The notes beneath the pieces were generated by a model. It did no database searches and was not told the origin of the DNA. It saw only the letters and a list, made by a program, of their open reading frames with translations. A DNA stretch of 64,000 nt from Latrodectus hesperus (lineage: Eukaryota > Arthropoda > Arachnida > Araneae > Theridiidae): the NCBI GenBank assembly GCA_037975125.1, contig CM075862.1:15026625-15090624 (forward strand). The letters are read 5' to 3'. Made by a program: the position numbers and the translations under genes. Below, in pieces: positions 51,166 to 63,745 of the stretch. How positions within the stretch are numbered: the first letter of the stretch is position 1; each line of letters starts with the position of its first letter.

Positions 51166-52080
51166 GGGCACAGCTGCCGTAAAATCCATCGTGCTAATTT
51201 CTGAACCTTTTTGGCGACAAAGAAATGTTGCCAAGATGACATAGTTGTGACGTAATAAATTCTTTCTTGAATAAAGCCTACTGATCTAAATAATAAATCT
51301 AAGTCTGATAAATAAAAAGCGTAAATATGTATTTTTGAAATATTGGATTTGAATAAATGAAAGCATAATAGCAATAATTTTTTTAATGTAAATGCAAATA
51401 AAGAAAACAGAAGAACATTAATTTGGAAATTTAAGTATGAATTCTGAGGAAAACAGTAACATGAATTCTAATATAAACATAGAAGCATTTGTAAAACATA
51501 AGTTATAGAATATAATTTAATTTTTACCTAATAACTAAAAAAGAAAATATAGGAACAGCATTTTTTCAAATATATATAAATACAAATTATAAAAGACACA
51601 TTAATTGTTAAATTAATGTGTGTTAATTTAACAATTAATGTGGAAAAAGATGTTTTATTTTAATACTATAAATAGTAAGAATGTCGTACATAAACTAAAA
51701 ATGGATTTGTCAACAAAATTTTAAATAGTATTTTAAACAATTAATACAGAATGAAAAGGAATAATTTAAAATATTTAAAAAGAACAATACAATCTAGAAT
51801 TTAAATATCCAAAAGGTTGAGAAATCTTTAGAACTCACTGAAAAAATTCAGATGAACTATCCTCGCAAAAATTCTTACTCAATGGGAATAAAATGTTATA
51901 AATTTTCTCGCTATGACGTAAATACTAGAGCAGTCAAAATAGAATTTTCTTCATAATTTTTATTATTTTCGATCTCTATGACGTAATAAATGATATCTAT
52001 GACGCTGCCAAATAGACAATGATATCTACCAAAAAAACCTTCACATTCAGAAATTGGCATGATGAATTATATGCTAACTG
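51166..52080 (+). mobile_element. ~915 bp TIR element, copy A
   Basis: Begins GGGCACAGCTGCCGTAAAAT and ends with an inverted relative (GCATGATGAATTATATGCTAAC). Aligns along its whole length with the reverse complement of 60053-60945. Shared words include GATAAATAAAAAGCGTA, ATATAGGAACAGCATTTTTT, AAAGATGTTTTATTTTA, GAACAATACAA and AAATCTTTAGAAC. The outer ends also match the MITEs at 7304 and 30553. There is no transposase, so it is non-autonomous. The target duplication could not be defined for this copy. Confidence 0.82.
51597..51642. repeat. 20 bp perfect inverted repeat in copy A
   Basis: Arms 51597-51616 and 51623-51642 are perfectly complementary around the loop TGTGTG. The sister element at 60053-60945 has only the equivalent of one arm here, so the other arm was gained in copy A. 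Confidence 0.9.
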
Positions 52081-52245
52081 TATTTCTTATTAAAAATTTC
52101 ATTCATATAAAGGAATTTCCAGCGAGAGCTTGATGAATGACGTCACTAAAGTGGAACATAGTAAACATACAGCAATGATTCCATAGCAGTTATTTCTTTC
52201 CTGAGAAATTTATCCTCCATAGCATCCTGAGTGTAAAATTACTTT

Positions 52246-52627
52246 GGATTTACTGTCTCAATATTCTTGTAGCATTATCAATTGTCACCAGCATGGTTTT
52301 TACCAGTATTATCAATTTCAGCTTCTTAAATGGATCTTTGAATCTGTAAATCTCTCGATCTGGAATCTGGATTTACTGTCTCAATATTCTTGTAGCATTA
52401 TCAATTGTCACCAGCATTATCACCAGCATGGTTTTTACCAGCATTATCAATTGTCAGCTTTTTAAATGGATCTTTGAATCTGTAAATCTCTCGATCTGGA
52501 ATCTGGATTTACTGTCTCAATATTCTTGTAGCATTATCAATTGTCACCAGCATTATCCCCAGCATGGTTTTTACCAGCATTATCAGTTGTCAGCTTCTTA
52601 AATGGATCTTTGAATCTGTAAATCTCA
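52246..52627. repeat. ~125-136 bp tandem repeat, 3 copies
   Basis: GGATTTACTGTCTCAATATT starts copies at 52246, 52369 and 52505. Copies are nearly identical apart from an extra ACCAGCATTATC-like segment in copies 2 and 3, so the array is recent. The 73-codon frame across the first copies is incidental. Confidence 0.95.
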
Positions 52628-53398
52628 ATTGTTTTTCTTGCAAAAAGTACATTTGTTGATATTAATTCCAGCGAGACATAAGAACAATTTCAATTGCGAA
52701 AACCCTTTTTAGGCAAAAAGTAAAATACTGAAAAAATATCTTAAAGTAAGTTAGAAATTACAGTGGAAGAACAACTTACTTCTTTTATTAATTGCAAACA
52801 AAAAATCACTTGCAAATGTTCTGAGTAAGAAGTTTAGTAATAATAAGGCAATTTGATTTCGCCTCTAGAAATTTGGTAACATTCAGCTTACATGTTCTAT
52901 ATACCACATACTCAACACTCTCAAATATCAACTTCTGGAATTATATAAAATAATTTTCTCGTTCAAGATATCGCTCTCTGAAATATCGAGAAGAAAAATA
53001 ATAACACTGATATGACATGGGTGATTCTGAAAATTAATTGATAAGCAAAAATGTGTTGAAATTTTTGTGCATTTCATAAATATATGGCTGCATATCAAAT
53101 ATATAAAAAACAAAACAAATAAACATTCTGTAAAACAAAAAGAAGCATATTTATATTTGGCGGAATCAATAATGTGACAAATATAGAAAACGGTAATTCA
53201 GCAAAAACTTTACATTCTAAAAAAAGAAATAATAAAAAGTAGAATATCTGAAAATGAAAAGCTTCCTCAAACAACCACAGAATAAATGCCTTCCTGAAGA
53301 ACTTTTCATAGAAAGTTAGCCATATATTCGCTTATTTCAAGAAAGGAAACTCAAATGTACCCACTCTAAAAGAATAGTATGATAAAAATATAAACGCT
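52628..53398. other. AT-rich DNA, nothing recognised
   Basis: No gene or repeat was identified. Confidence 0.5.
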
Positions 53399-53399
53399 T

Positions 53400-53720
53400 G
53401 CCCATTTTCTGTTTTTTAACAGTGGCTAGAATCGAATCCAGGGCCATCACTTTGCAGAATGCGTTATCTATCAAGATGATTGGTTTATCATTCAATGGCC
53501 ATTTTTTGCACATGAGGTTTAATTAAGTCTGGGACCTAAGGTTTAAAGTGGATTCCGAACCACTACAAACATCCGAGTTTAAAATGGAATTCGGAGCCAG
53601 CAACAGTTGTACCGAAGGCAAGAACTATAACCGTTCCTCTGCTTTACCACATACATAGCCGTACAGTCGAGCCCCGGACGTTACCTTTAGGTTAACGGGT
53701 TTGGAATATTCACCCATCAC
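53400..53720 (-). repeat. tRNA-derived SINE material, minus strand
   Basis: The complement of 53490-53600 (GTGGTTCGGAATCCACTTTA, then AGGTCCCA and CATGTGCAAAAAATGGCC) matches the body of the SINE at 57695-58135. Its decayed head lies to the right, at about 53600-53700. A second tRNA-like segment with box-B-like GGATTCGATTCTA (complement near 53430) lies on the left. Confidence 0.7.
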
Positions 53721-53734
53721 CAAGTGCCTCGTCA

Positions 53735-54480
53735 TTTTGAACCACGGTCATGTGGTGAAGTCAAACCTGAGTTGGCACCTTCCTTTCCCCAGCCACGCCA
53801 CACCAACGGAAGGACTTTAGACATCACAAATGAACGTGGACATGCCCCCAACCCACGAAGCTCCAGCAATCCAATGAAAGTCTTTTTAAGATATAGCAAT
53901 CTATGTGGTTTTCACATATTCACTAAGTTGATCTGGTGCAACAGAGGGAACTGTATCCCGGGCGAGTTGTTGCACAATGGAGCGAGCGTTTTTGATTGGC
54001 GAAAGACCGGAAGGAAAACCAGCCAAGATAGCAATTCAATCGGGTGTATAACGAAGAACGTGTAGTCGAGATTATCCTGCTGGAATATAGCTGATGGCAA
54101 GCGATAGATTTATGGGAGGACCCTGGAATCTAACAGCTCAGAGATGTAGCGCTGATTGTTTAGAGTATGGGCATCGTGCACAAGAGGGACGTGGGAGTGA
54201 AGTCCTGTACCACTCTAAACCGTGATAAGACAATGTGGCGATACATAAAGCAACAACTCAGTAGTCTTTCATCACGGTGTCTCTTCACTCGAATCCGACC
54301 ATCGTGGTACTGCAGGCAGAAGCGGGATTTGTCAGTAAAGACAATAAATCTCGCTCATCGACATTCCTCGTTTAGACACATCCCCAACACACGGTGCTTT
54401 AGCAACCCAGTGAGGGAGCGTACGTGGTCACCCTCCCAATCACTGCCCGCGGCAAATGATGCTTCACTTTGCTAATCTTA
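53735..54480 (-). pseudogene. Tc1-like transposase, decayed, second locus
   Basis: Minus-strand segments give VFTDKSRFCLQYHDGRIR (first catalytic Asp), NNQRYISELLDSRVLP, PSAIFQQDN (second Asp), HPIELLSW, then PSGLSPIKNA where the family has SPDLSPIEN. The third-block Asp and Glu are therefore both replaced. VAPDQLSEYVKT follows, after which the frame decays. Several stops and shifts are present. It belongs to the same broad Tc1 group as 42990-43970 but is a separate insertion. No terminal repeats were found. Confidence 0.82.
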
Positions 54481-55299
54481 ACGAGAAGCGGTGTGAAGCT
54501 ACTGAGCTACTAGGAGCTCTACTATCTCAGTAAGTCATACCACAAAAATTTATCAGTCGAAGTGGGATTAAGTCTTCCTGCGCGTATTTGAAGTCAGAAG
54601 ATGAAAATAATCACTGTACACAACTACACAAGCAACTCTATCATGAAGATGTAACATCAGTGTCTTGCATCGGAAAACAATATTCATATAAGATTGCACA
54701 AATGATTGGTTTTCTTTGACCAATCATCAGAATATTATTCCTGATGACGTTAAAGCTGATGTGGCATCACAATTTATGAGGAGATCCTTTACAAATTGTG
54801 AAATTATATTTCTTTTCATAGTATTCAAAATATGACCAAAAAAATTCTTTGAAACAGATTCTAATAGCCTTAAAAATTGTTTAAAAGAATATCTAGAGGA
54901 AATGTCTGTGTCATTATTTCTAGTAATTGTTTAAATGATTCTAATTTAAGGTTTTGTTCAATCTTTTTATAAATTAAAAGCTTAAAAGAAAGTTTATGAA
55001 TTCATGTGCTTATTTCGATTCTTTATAATCAGATTTTTAAGGAAATCAGAAAATTGGCAGAAGCAAGGAAAAAACTACAGATTTTTTTTTATTTACATAA
55101 AAGCAAGCAACCTATACTAATAAGAAAATTCAAAACATTTGAAACTATTTAAATAAACATACAATTATTTTTTTAAATTCATCTAAAAGAATTTCAATTT
55201 ATTACTTAATATATCCTCTTTCAATTAAAAAATATTTCTTTTTAAAAAAAAAAAAAAAAAAGAGTTTTTATATATTTTAATCTAAAAATCTTCGTACAT
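54481..55299. other. AT-rich DNA, poly(A) run
   Basis: An 18-20 nt A run lies near 55243-55262. No gene was recognised. Confidence 0.5.
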
Positions 55300-55670
55300 G
55301 CAAATCATTTTCCCCCCAGCGTCCTCTTCGCGGTACTCATATTCCAAAGATATAAAATCTGGATAGAGATTGGCGAAAAGGTTTCATGTTTCATCGCCAA
55401 AACACGATGAAATGGCGTCATAAAGCAGGAGCTCGTGTCACGTGGATGAGCGGGGGCGATGGGGCGTACGAGATGATAAATGCTTCAATGGTGCTCATCG
55501 CACATACACGAGTTATGCTGCTCTATTACAGACTCGAGCAAGAGGGTCAAAACAAATATTAAAAAAGGAGGAGGCATTGGATTACGCTTCACTGATCACC
55601 GCCGTTCTGGCAAATTTCACGCACTTTGCTTGAGTACCTGTTGCCACTACTCGGAACATTATGATTATTG
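55300..55670. promoter_or_regulatory. GC-richer island, candidate conserved noncoding
   Basis: A compositional island with a CACGTG E-box at 55439-55444, GATGAGCGGGGGCGATGGGG and TACGAGATGATAAATG. Two overlapping 63-codon frames have no recognised domain. Regulatory function is inference. Confidence 0.22.
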
Positions 55671-55795
55671 ATTTTTATAAGCGATCAATATATGCCTTAA
55701 GCATGATAAATAACCCATTTCAGATGCATACGGTGCGTTTTAAAAGTGCTGATTTTTTTACCTACATAAAACAAACATATGCATAGATTTTTTCT

Positions 55796-55798
<3 letters not shown>

Positions 55799-55869
<71 letters not shown>
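55799..55869. repeat. (TA)n microsatellite
   Basis: About 35 uninterrupted TA units. Confidence 0.97.
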
Positions 55870-55872
<3 letters not shown>

Positions 55873-56219
55873 TATAAACATGTAGTTTGTGCATTAGTAA
55901 TCATACTTTCAATGCAAATTATTCAAAAATTTTAAACAATAGGTAAGATAGACTAGTTTTAAATTAGTTTTATCTAATGAGTTAGAGAATATAAATTAGT
56001 AACTTTTGCAAAATATAAATTATTGTTCAAATCACTTTATGGATGATTTAAAAACAAAAAATTGATTGATTTGTATTGCTTTTTTCAGGACTCTCTTGCA
56101 GGAGATGTTTTTTACTAATAACGAGCCACATTCACGTCACAAAGAAGAAAACCAGGAAAATTTCCATACACAGTCCCCAATAAGCATCCATATGGAAGCT
56201 TAAAGCAGGAAAACAATGT
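55870..56219. other. AT-rich DNA, nothing recognised
   Basis: No gene or repeat was identified. Confidence 0.45.
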
Positions 56220-57355
<1,136 letters not shown>

Positions 57356-57694
57356 ATTCTTTTTCTTTTCTTTATGTGAGCGTGAAATTCATTATCTAAT
57401 ATGTAAAGATAATGATTGTAAAAATAAGATAACAATTCAATTTTCGACACTAAAAAAATAGCTGAGGCGCTTGATAGATTATGCTAAAATGGAAAACTCC
57501 TTACAAAATTTAGATATATTTAGTATCTTTACAAATATACAAAATGTTATTATATATTAATGATATTAATCCATGAGCTTAAAGGGAATATAAATAATAA
57601 ATAGCTATTTATATAATTAAATACTTGAATATTTGAATTTACAGTACAATTTAGGGCAATTTAGGCCTAGTTAGGATAATCCTTCTCATTATCG

Positions 57695-58135
57695 AAGGCA
57701 GTGGCCGAGCTGGCAGCCGAATGGCTAGCGCTCTTGCCTTCGGTTCAAAAGTTCGTGGGTTCGAATCCCACCTTGGGCATGGATGTTTGTAATGGTTCGG
57801 AATCCACTTTAAACCGTAGGTCCCGTTCTAATTAGCCCTCGTGTGCAAAAAATGACCGTTGAGCGACAAACAAACAAACCAAACCATCGGAATGTATTGA
57901 TTCCGAATATCGATCCAATCTAAGATTCATCATGGTGGCTGGAGCACTTTAAATATATCGCAGTCGCAATGTCCTCCATGTGAAATGATACCTATGCTCC
58001 AAGTTTGAAGGTCTTCTGCTTGGTTTCTGCTTCTAGATGATGAAAAAACCACTTTCAGGGAAATGATTGCACCTCACTGGGTGCCCCACTTTATAAAATG
58101 CCATCACTTCAACCCCTTATAGTGGTGAAAGGTAG
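57695..58135 (+). repeat. tRNA-derived SINE
   Basis: The head at about 57700-57775 has box-A-like TGGCTAGCGCTCTTGCC and box-B-like GGGTTCGAATCCCACC, then TTGGGCATGGATGT, the same junction word seen at 23166-23474. The body shares GGTTCGGAATCCACTTTAAA and GTGCAAAAAATG with 53400-53720. It also shares CGCAATGTCCTCCATGTGAA and CCCCACTTTATAAAATGCC with 62745-63145. It cannot fold as a full tRNA and continues for ~360 bp, so it is not a tRNA gene. Confidence 0.85.
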
Positions 58136-58139
58136 AAAT

Positions 58140-59900
58140 CCTTATAGTATTATACAACATGTTTGAATTTTGTAACATGCACGCATATTATATTTATATT
58201 GTAGTGCAGAAATAATTTCCCCCTTTAATAATTTTGAGATTTAGATATTTTAAAGGGCGTTTTTAAAATTAAAAGAGTTTAAAAATATGGGTTTGTGCTT
58301 AAAGACTTCCCACGAAATACTGAAAGGAGAACCAGGATTCTATTCTTTTTAGGAAATATTATGCTACTTACTCAATTGGCTTATTTCCCCCCTTTCACTG
58401 CAGTCTATATTTCATGTGTAAATAAAGCCTAATGAAACAAACAACCCTTTTTCCCACCTTATTTCTGTCGTTTGCTTCGTCATTTTAAATCAAGTTTCAC
58501 ATCTATGATCACATTCTGGTTTAAAATTCCTCTTGCTCTTCTCAATGAATCTGATATTTCTTTGTCTCAAGATAGCAACTCATTCATAATTAGACAAATA
58601 AGAATGTTTTGCATCAGTTTATTATTCAAATAATTGTTAATTTTTTTTTAAATTTATATGAACTACTCACTTAGAGCAAAAGCATGGGAAATAATATATT
58701 GTAAAATAAATGTATGTAATAAAAAGTCAATAGAGAAATATGAGAAGTATGCTTTTAAGTTTTAATGTATTTGGAAAATATTTTGTGTGATTGTATAAAT
58801 ATACACTTTTTGTTTTAATATTACTGATTAAAATAAAACAATTTTAAACATTTAATATTATTCATTATTAATTTAATAACATCAGATTAACATGAATAAA
58901 TCTTAATTACTATATTGTTATGAAATAAAATATTATCTAATTAAAAAATAATTTGGTAATAATTCCATAGTATTTATATAAAAAGATTTCTCTGTGTGAA
59001 CTTAAATTTCTATAACTAATGTACCGTAATTATGTATTTCTAAATAAATAAATGTTTTCAGAATGTTTTGTAAAATTAGAAGTAATTTAATACTAAATGA
59101 GAGACTCAAAAGTTTGTGGCTATTTTTTAACCGTTAATATTTGAAAATCAGAGGCTTAGAATAAATCATATATCTTTGAAAATTTTCCAAAAATTTGGGC
59201 TAATTTAACAATTTATGAACAAAGATCTATTATAAAGAATTAATAAATACAATCCTCATTCTGTTAGTCCGCCAAAATGTTGCTTATTGTTGAGTTAGTA
59301 ATGCCTGCACGGAATTGTGGGAAACATTTCATTCGATTTGTGTGAGTTAGCTTACAAACGAAGTTTTCTTCCTAAATTCTACGCACAGCGTTGTAATTAA
59401 TTTAAAACGTAATTACCATTGATTTCAATTCCTAATAATGTACTTACTAAGCGAAATAGTTAGTTTGATAGATTCTGCTTTGGATGTTTCTTTCGATTAA
59501 AAAAAGAAGCGTGTTTTTTTATTATTTATTTTATTTTATTTTTTTAATTCATGTGTTATTGAAAAGAGCAGAGAAAATATATTTATGATGAGGGATCCCC
59601 CTCCTTTTTACATTCGAAGATTGAAATATTTTATAAAAATAAATCAATATTTTTTTTATTATTTTAATAAGATATTTCTTTTTTCATCTTAGAATGCGTT
59701 TTCGCCTTTCCCACTGCATCACCGCACAGAAATGCACTGGAACTCGGATGAAGAGTCCCAATTTTAATATTTTATATTCTCATAAGGAAAGTTTTGAAGT
59801 ATTTATCATTTTTTAATTTTTTCAGACAATGTACACATGAAGTAACGCTCAACATCGCTTTTGAAAAATTTAATTATTTTGTACATTTTAATGAAATGAA
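58140..59900. other. AT-rich DNA, nothing firm
   Basis: Mostly AT-rich. About 59260-59420 is more balanced with GTAATTACC-type homeodomain cores near 59410, but it is too short to call. Confidence 0.4.
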
Positions 59901-59903
59901 TTG

Positions 59904-59978
59904 CAGTGTGGCTTACTGATTTTACTTAAGAGTAAAATCAGTAAGCCACACTGATTTTCAGCTTAAGAGCTGAAAATC
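59904..59978. repeat. Two adjacent perfect hairpins with TAAG loops
   Basis: Hairpin 1 has 23 bp perfect arms 59904-59926 and 59931-59953, loop TAAG. Hairpin 2 has 11 bp perfect arms 59953-59963 and 59968-59978, loop TAAG. They share base 59953. They lie 75 bp left of the TIR element at 60053. Confidence 0.97.
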
Positions 59979-60052
59979 AAGTTAGTGGTGATTATTTTAA
60001 TCCTTTTAGTTTTTCTTTATTTCAGTATGAAATATAGAGGAAAAAAGAACTA

Positions 60053-60945
60053 ACAACACTGCCTCATGCCAGTTTCTAAATTTGGTGATTTTTTTGGTGT
60101 ATACCATTGTCTATCAAGCAACAGTAATTTTTATTACGTCATAGAAATCAATAATGAAGAAAATTTTATTTTAGCAATATTATTTACGTCATTGAGAGGA
60201 ATTTAGAATATTTTGGGCCATTTTCGGATTTTACTCAAAATTTTTGGCGATAATAGTTCGTCTGAATTTTTTAGAACGTTCTAAAGATTTTTTGACGTTT
60301 GGGATTCTTAAATTCCAGGTTGTATTGTTCGTTTTCATTATTTTAAATAATATTTCTTTTATTCTGTGTAAATTGTTTAAAGCTACCTTTTAAAATTGTG
60401 TCGACATATCCTTTTCTAATTTGTGTGTGGTTATTTTATTATTTATATTGCTGTAAAATAAAACATCTTTTTTAATTGTTAATTTAATGAGTATTTTATA
60501 ATTTATTTGTATTGACATTTGAAAAAAATGCTGTTCCTATATTTTCCTTTTTAAAATTATTAGATATTTTAATTACATTTCATAATTTATATTTATTTTT
60601 TATTTTTATTTTTATTTCATTAATCTTTTTTATTTATTTATTTTTTGTAAACGTTCTTATGTTTACATTTGAATTCATGTTGCTATTTTACTTAGAATTC
60701 GTATTGACATTTTCGAAATTATTGTTCCTATGTTTTCCTTATTTGTATTTACATTTGCGAAATTAATGTTATTTCTGATTTCTTTCTTTAAAATCTTAAT
60801 GTTTCAAATGTACATAGATACGCTTTTTATTTATCAGGTATAAATTTATCATTTAGACGCGTATACTTTTTCCAGAAAATAATTTACTATGTCACAACTA
60901 TCTCATCTTGTAAACTGGCATGATGGATTGCACTACAGCTGGGCC
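60053..60945 (-). mobile_element. ~893 bp TIR element, copy B, with TSD
   Basis: Flanked by AAAGAACTA (60044-60052 and 60946-60954), a perfect 9 bp match of which 8 may be the true duplication. Outer ends contain TCATGCCAG on the left and the complement CTGGCATGATGGATTG on the right. The body is the reverse complement of 51166-52080. There is no transposase. Frames at 60512-60766 and 60889-61083 are by-products. The hAT superfamily is suggested by target duplication length. Confidence 0.85.
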
Positions 60946-60954
60946 AAAGAACTA

Positions 60955-61560
60955 ATATGTAAATTCTTCTTCTGTTGTTATTCCGTTAATTTAATGTTTA
61001 TGTTTGCAGTTCATAACCAAATGGATACATGTTTTTGCTTGTTAATATTTAAACCAAGTAAACATACAGTAAACGATGTGTAAAACAATAAATGTATTGA
61101 ACCAAATCTAAAATGAATGCAGCAAAGCAGATACGTCATGCAGTCATTTATATCAGGAATTACATCTGATATGTTTACAAGAGAAGAAAAATTTTAATTA
61201 TCTTAAACATTTATAGATGAATTAAATTTGTATTGCCACTGTTGATGAACACGCATATTAAATTAAAACTTTAATAGTTTTCAGTCGTTCGTTTATTTAT
61301 TTTTTGAAATAAATACAAAAAGTAATTAAATAATTTTTTTTCCGTTTTACAGGAATAAATAGAAAAAAATAATTAAATAAGGTAATATCAAAGTATATTT
61401 TATATAGCTATTTATAAATTCAAAAAATACTTTAGAAAAACCAGTTCCCCTTGACTTTATTGTTTAAATTGGTTTCTTTTTTTTCTTTTTTTTTCAATAA
61501 AATTTTCTTTCACTCATAAAAATTGTAATTTTAGAAAATACCAATTTTATTTGTGTTTAT
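60955..61560. other. AT-rich DNA, nothing recognised
   Basis: No gene or repeat was identified. Confidence 0.45.
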
Positions 61561-61570
61561 TATAATGGGA

Positions 61571-62130
61571 ATTATTTATTAAGTTAATTATTAATTGAGG
61601 TACTTGCTTTAGTTCAATGCCATTGAGTTATAAAGAATAAAATTTTTTACATAAAATTAAATTTGTGTGTGCTGTTTATTTTTACATTTCATGTTTTCTT
61701 ATATTATAACAATTCCATTATTTCATTTATAAAAATGTAAATTATTTATTAAGCTAATTATTAATTGGAGTACTTTCTTTAGTGGAATACAATCAAATTG
61801 CAGAAAAATAACTTTCAAGTTATTTCAAGTTTTCCTTCATTATAATAAATCTAAATTTTCTTGCATTTACAATAATGTAAATTATTTACTAAGCTAATTA
61901 TTAATTGGATATTCAATTTAGTTCAGTACATTCAAATTACAAAAAATAAAAATAACTTTTCTACAATATAATAATTCATTTTTCTTACGTTTATAATAAT
62001 GTGAATTATTTATTAAGCTAATTATTAAGTCGAGTACTTCCATTAATTCAATACAATTGAATCGCAAAAAATAACAATACATAAAATTAAATTTGGTGCT
62101 TATACTTTAAGGTTTCCTATAAACTGAATA
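61571..62130. repeat. ~125-170 bp tandem repeat, 4 units
   Basis: ATTATTTATTAAG(C/T)TAATTATTAA recurs at 61571, 61741, 61881 and 62005. It is followed each time by a GTACTT-like word, TTTAGT-CAATAC-like sequence and AAATTGCA-AAAATAA-like sequence. It is diverged and AT-rich. Confidence 0.85.
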
Positions 62131-62744
62131 GGAATAATTTATTTACATTTTAACTAGTGGTGAGCCTATATTTGCATAAATAAAAAGTCTTAATTTAGTA
62201 AAGTGGAATCACTTTAGTGTTCAAATAAAGAAGCTGTAAGTTTTAAATGTGTTATTTTTTATGGTCTGTCAAAATACTTCTCATTTGGCTATCTGTAAAA
62301 TGCATGTAATTTTTTAATCAACTTGTTGAAGGGATAAAAAAATTTTCCCAAATCCTGTTTACTTGATTACCGGAATCCACACTACAAGGTGCTGGAACTC
62401 TCTTCTCGCTAATTACTCTTCACAACAGATTGCGCAATCCTTCTCCGAAAATATACGCAAAAACCACTTTATTGCGCAAAAAGTGTAAGAAAAGTTTTGA
62501 AGCAAGTAAATTTTGTGTGATATACAAGCAAATTACCTGTGGAAATGTAAGTAAAAATGTAGAGTTATAAGGGGGAAAAAAATGCTAAATGAAAAAAGCA
62601 TCGTTTAAAAAAATAAATAAAAGTTAAGCAGAAATTTTAATCTAGTTAATACTTCTTATTCTTGTGCATGTTTGAATTAATTTAATTCGTAATATAAATT
62701 TTTATGCGATTTTCATTAAATAGATGATGAGTTGTTGTGTAATA
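62131..62744. other. Mostly AT-rich, nothing recognised
   Basis: A slightly GC-richer patch lies at 62370-62480. No motif was identified. Confidence 0.45.
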
Positions 62745-63145
62745 CCCGGCTGCTAGGATTCCCCCCCCCTAATCGCAACAACAGGTGGAAGTGAGGGCAT
62801 CTTATATAGTGGGGAACCCAGAGAGTGGGCCATCCCGAAAGTGGGTCTTATAATTAGAAGCAGGAATCAAGAAAAAGACCCCAAACTTGCCTTGCCACCC
62901 CAAGATTATCTGGTAGAACCCAACTCAGGGATAGGTATAGCGATGCATACTAATTAGCGAATTCACTCACAATAACAATCCCAAGATGTATCATTTCACA
63001 TGGAGGACATTGCGACCACGGCATGTTTAACGTGCCAAGTGGTAATCAGCGAACACAGTGGAACTTCGATTGGGTCGGATTCGAGTTCACTGCCTTCCGT
63101 AAAAGAGAACAAACGCCCTAACCAGCCAGGAAACCGCAATTATTT
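62745..63145 (-). repeat. tRNA-derived SINE, minus strand
   Basis: On the minus strand the head near 63145-63070 has box-A-like TGGCTGGTTAGGGC and box-B-like ACTCGAATCCGACC. The body shares CGCAATGTCCTCCATGTGAA and the tail CCCCACTATATAAGATGCCC with the SINE at 57695-58135. It ends beside a run of eight or nine C near 62761. Confidence 0.85.
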
Positions 63146-63224
63146 TAAATGAAGTGTAATATTTTACAAATGCAAATTTAATAAATTGTATTATCTTTTT
63201 TTCATGAAAATTTTGGTTAATCTG

Positions 63225-63745
63225 TGGTTTGGGTACCCCTTTCTTGCCAAATGGGCGATAGACGCGCCAAGCATGGTAACCATGGCTATTTCATCCTAAA
63301 TGCACTCCTTGTGGCGCATGCTCATTAACAATTCTTTTGTTTCAGTAATCCTATTGGTCGCTAATTATTTTGATTTTGAAATTAACCGTAGAATTTAAAA
63401 TTTGGTGCACGACATTTTATTACCGTTGAATTTGCCCTGGAGGTAGTACGTAAGTTATTTATTTGTTTCTGTGTATTTTTATTTATTAATTTTAAAAAAT
63501 ATGATAATTTTTCTCCATATTGTAGTGTATTTTTTGTTATACAATTCGTAAAAAAACCATTGTTTTTGTTTTCGTTGCCATACCAACGGTGAAATTCGTT
63601 AAAAACACGAATTTCTGTTTCGTCGACATAGAAACGACGTTTTTGCTTAGTGTCTCTCGGAGCATTCAAATCCGCGAGACAACACGCAAAAACGCGCCAG
63701 TTGGCGACTTTTTGAAAATGCGCCAAGCAGGGGACCCAAAGCACC
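63225..63745. mobile_element. Possible small TIR element
   Basis: The left end TTTGGGTACCCCTTTCTTG and the complement of the right end (TTTGGGTCCCCTGCTTGGCG) match over about 20 bp with a gap. Between them GCGCCAAGCA occurs near both ends. No target duplication was found. A 120-codon minus-strand frame (63382-63744) spans most of it, has no recognised domain and overlaps the inverted end, so it is not called a gene. Confidence 0.3.

Noticed and set aside
53724..54475. Plus-strand ORFs of 113 and 102 codons
   Set aside because: Antisense to the decayed Tc1-like transposase, whose motifs are read on the minus strand.
57700..57775. Possible tRNA gene
   Set aside because: Boxes A and B are present, but the acceptor and other stems do not pair and the sequence continues into a repeated SINE body.
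59904..59953. microRNA precursor
   Set aside because: The stem is perfect with a 4 nt loop and only 23 bp; real precursors have longer imperfect stems and larger loops.
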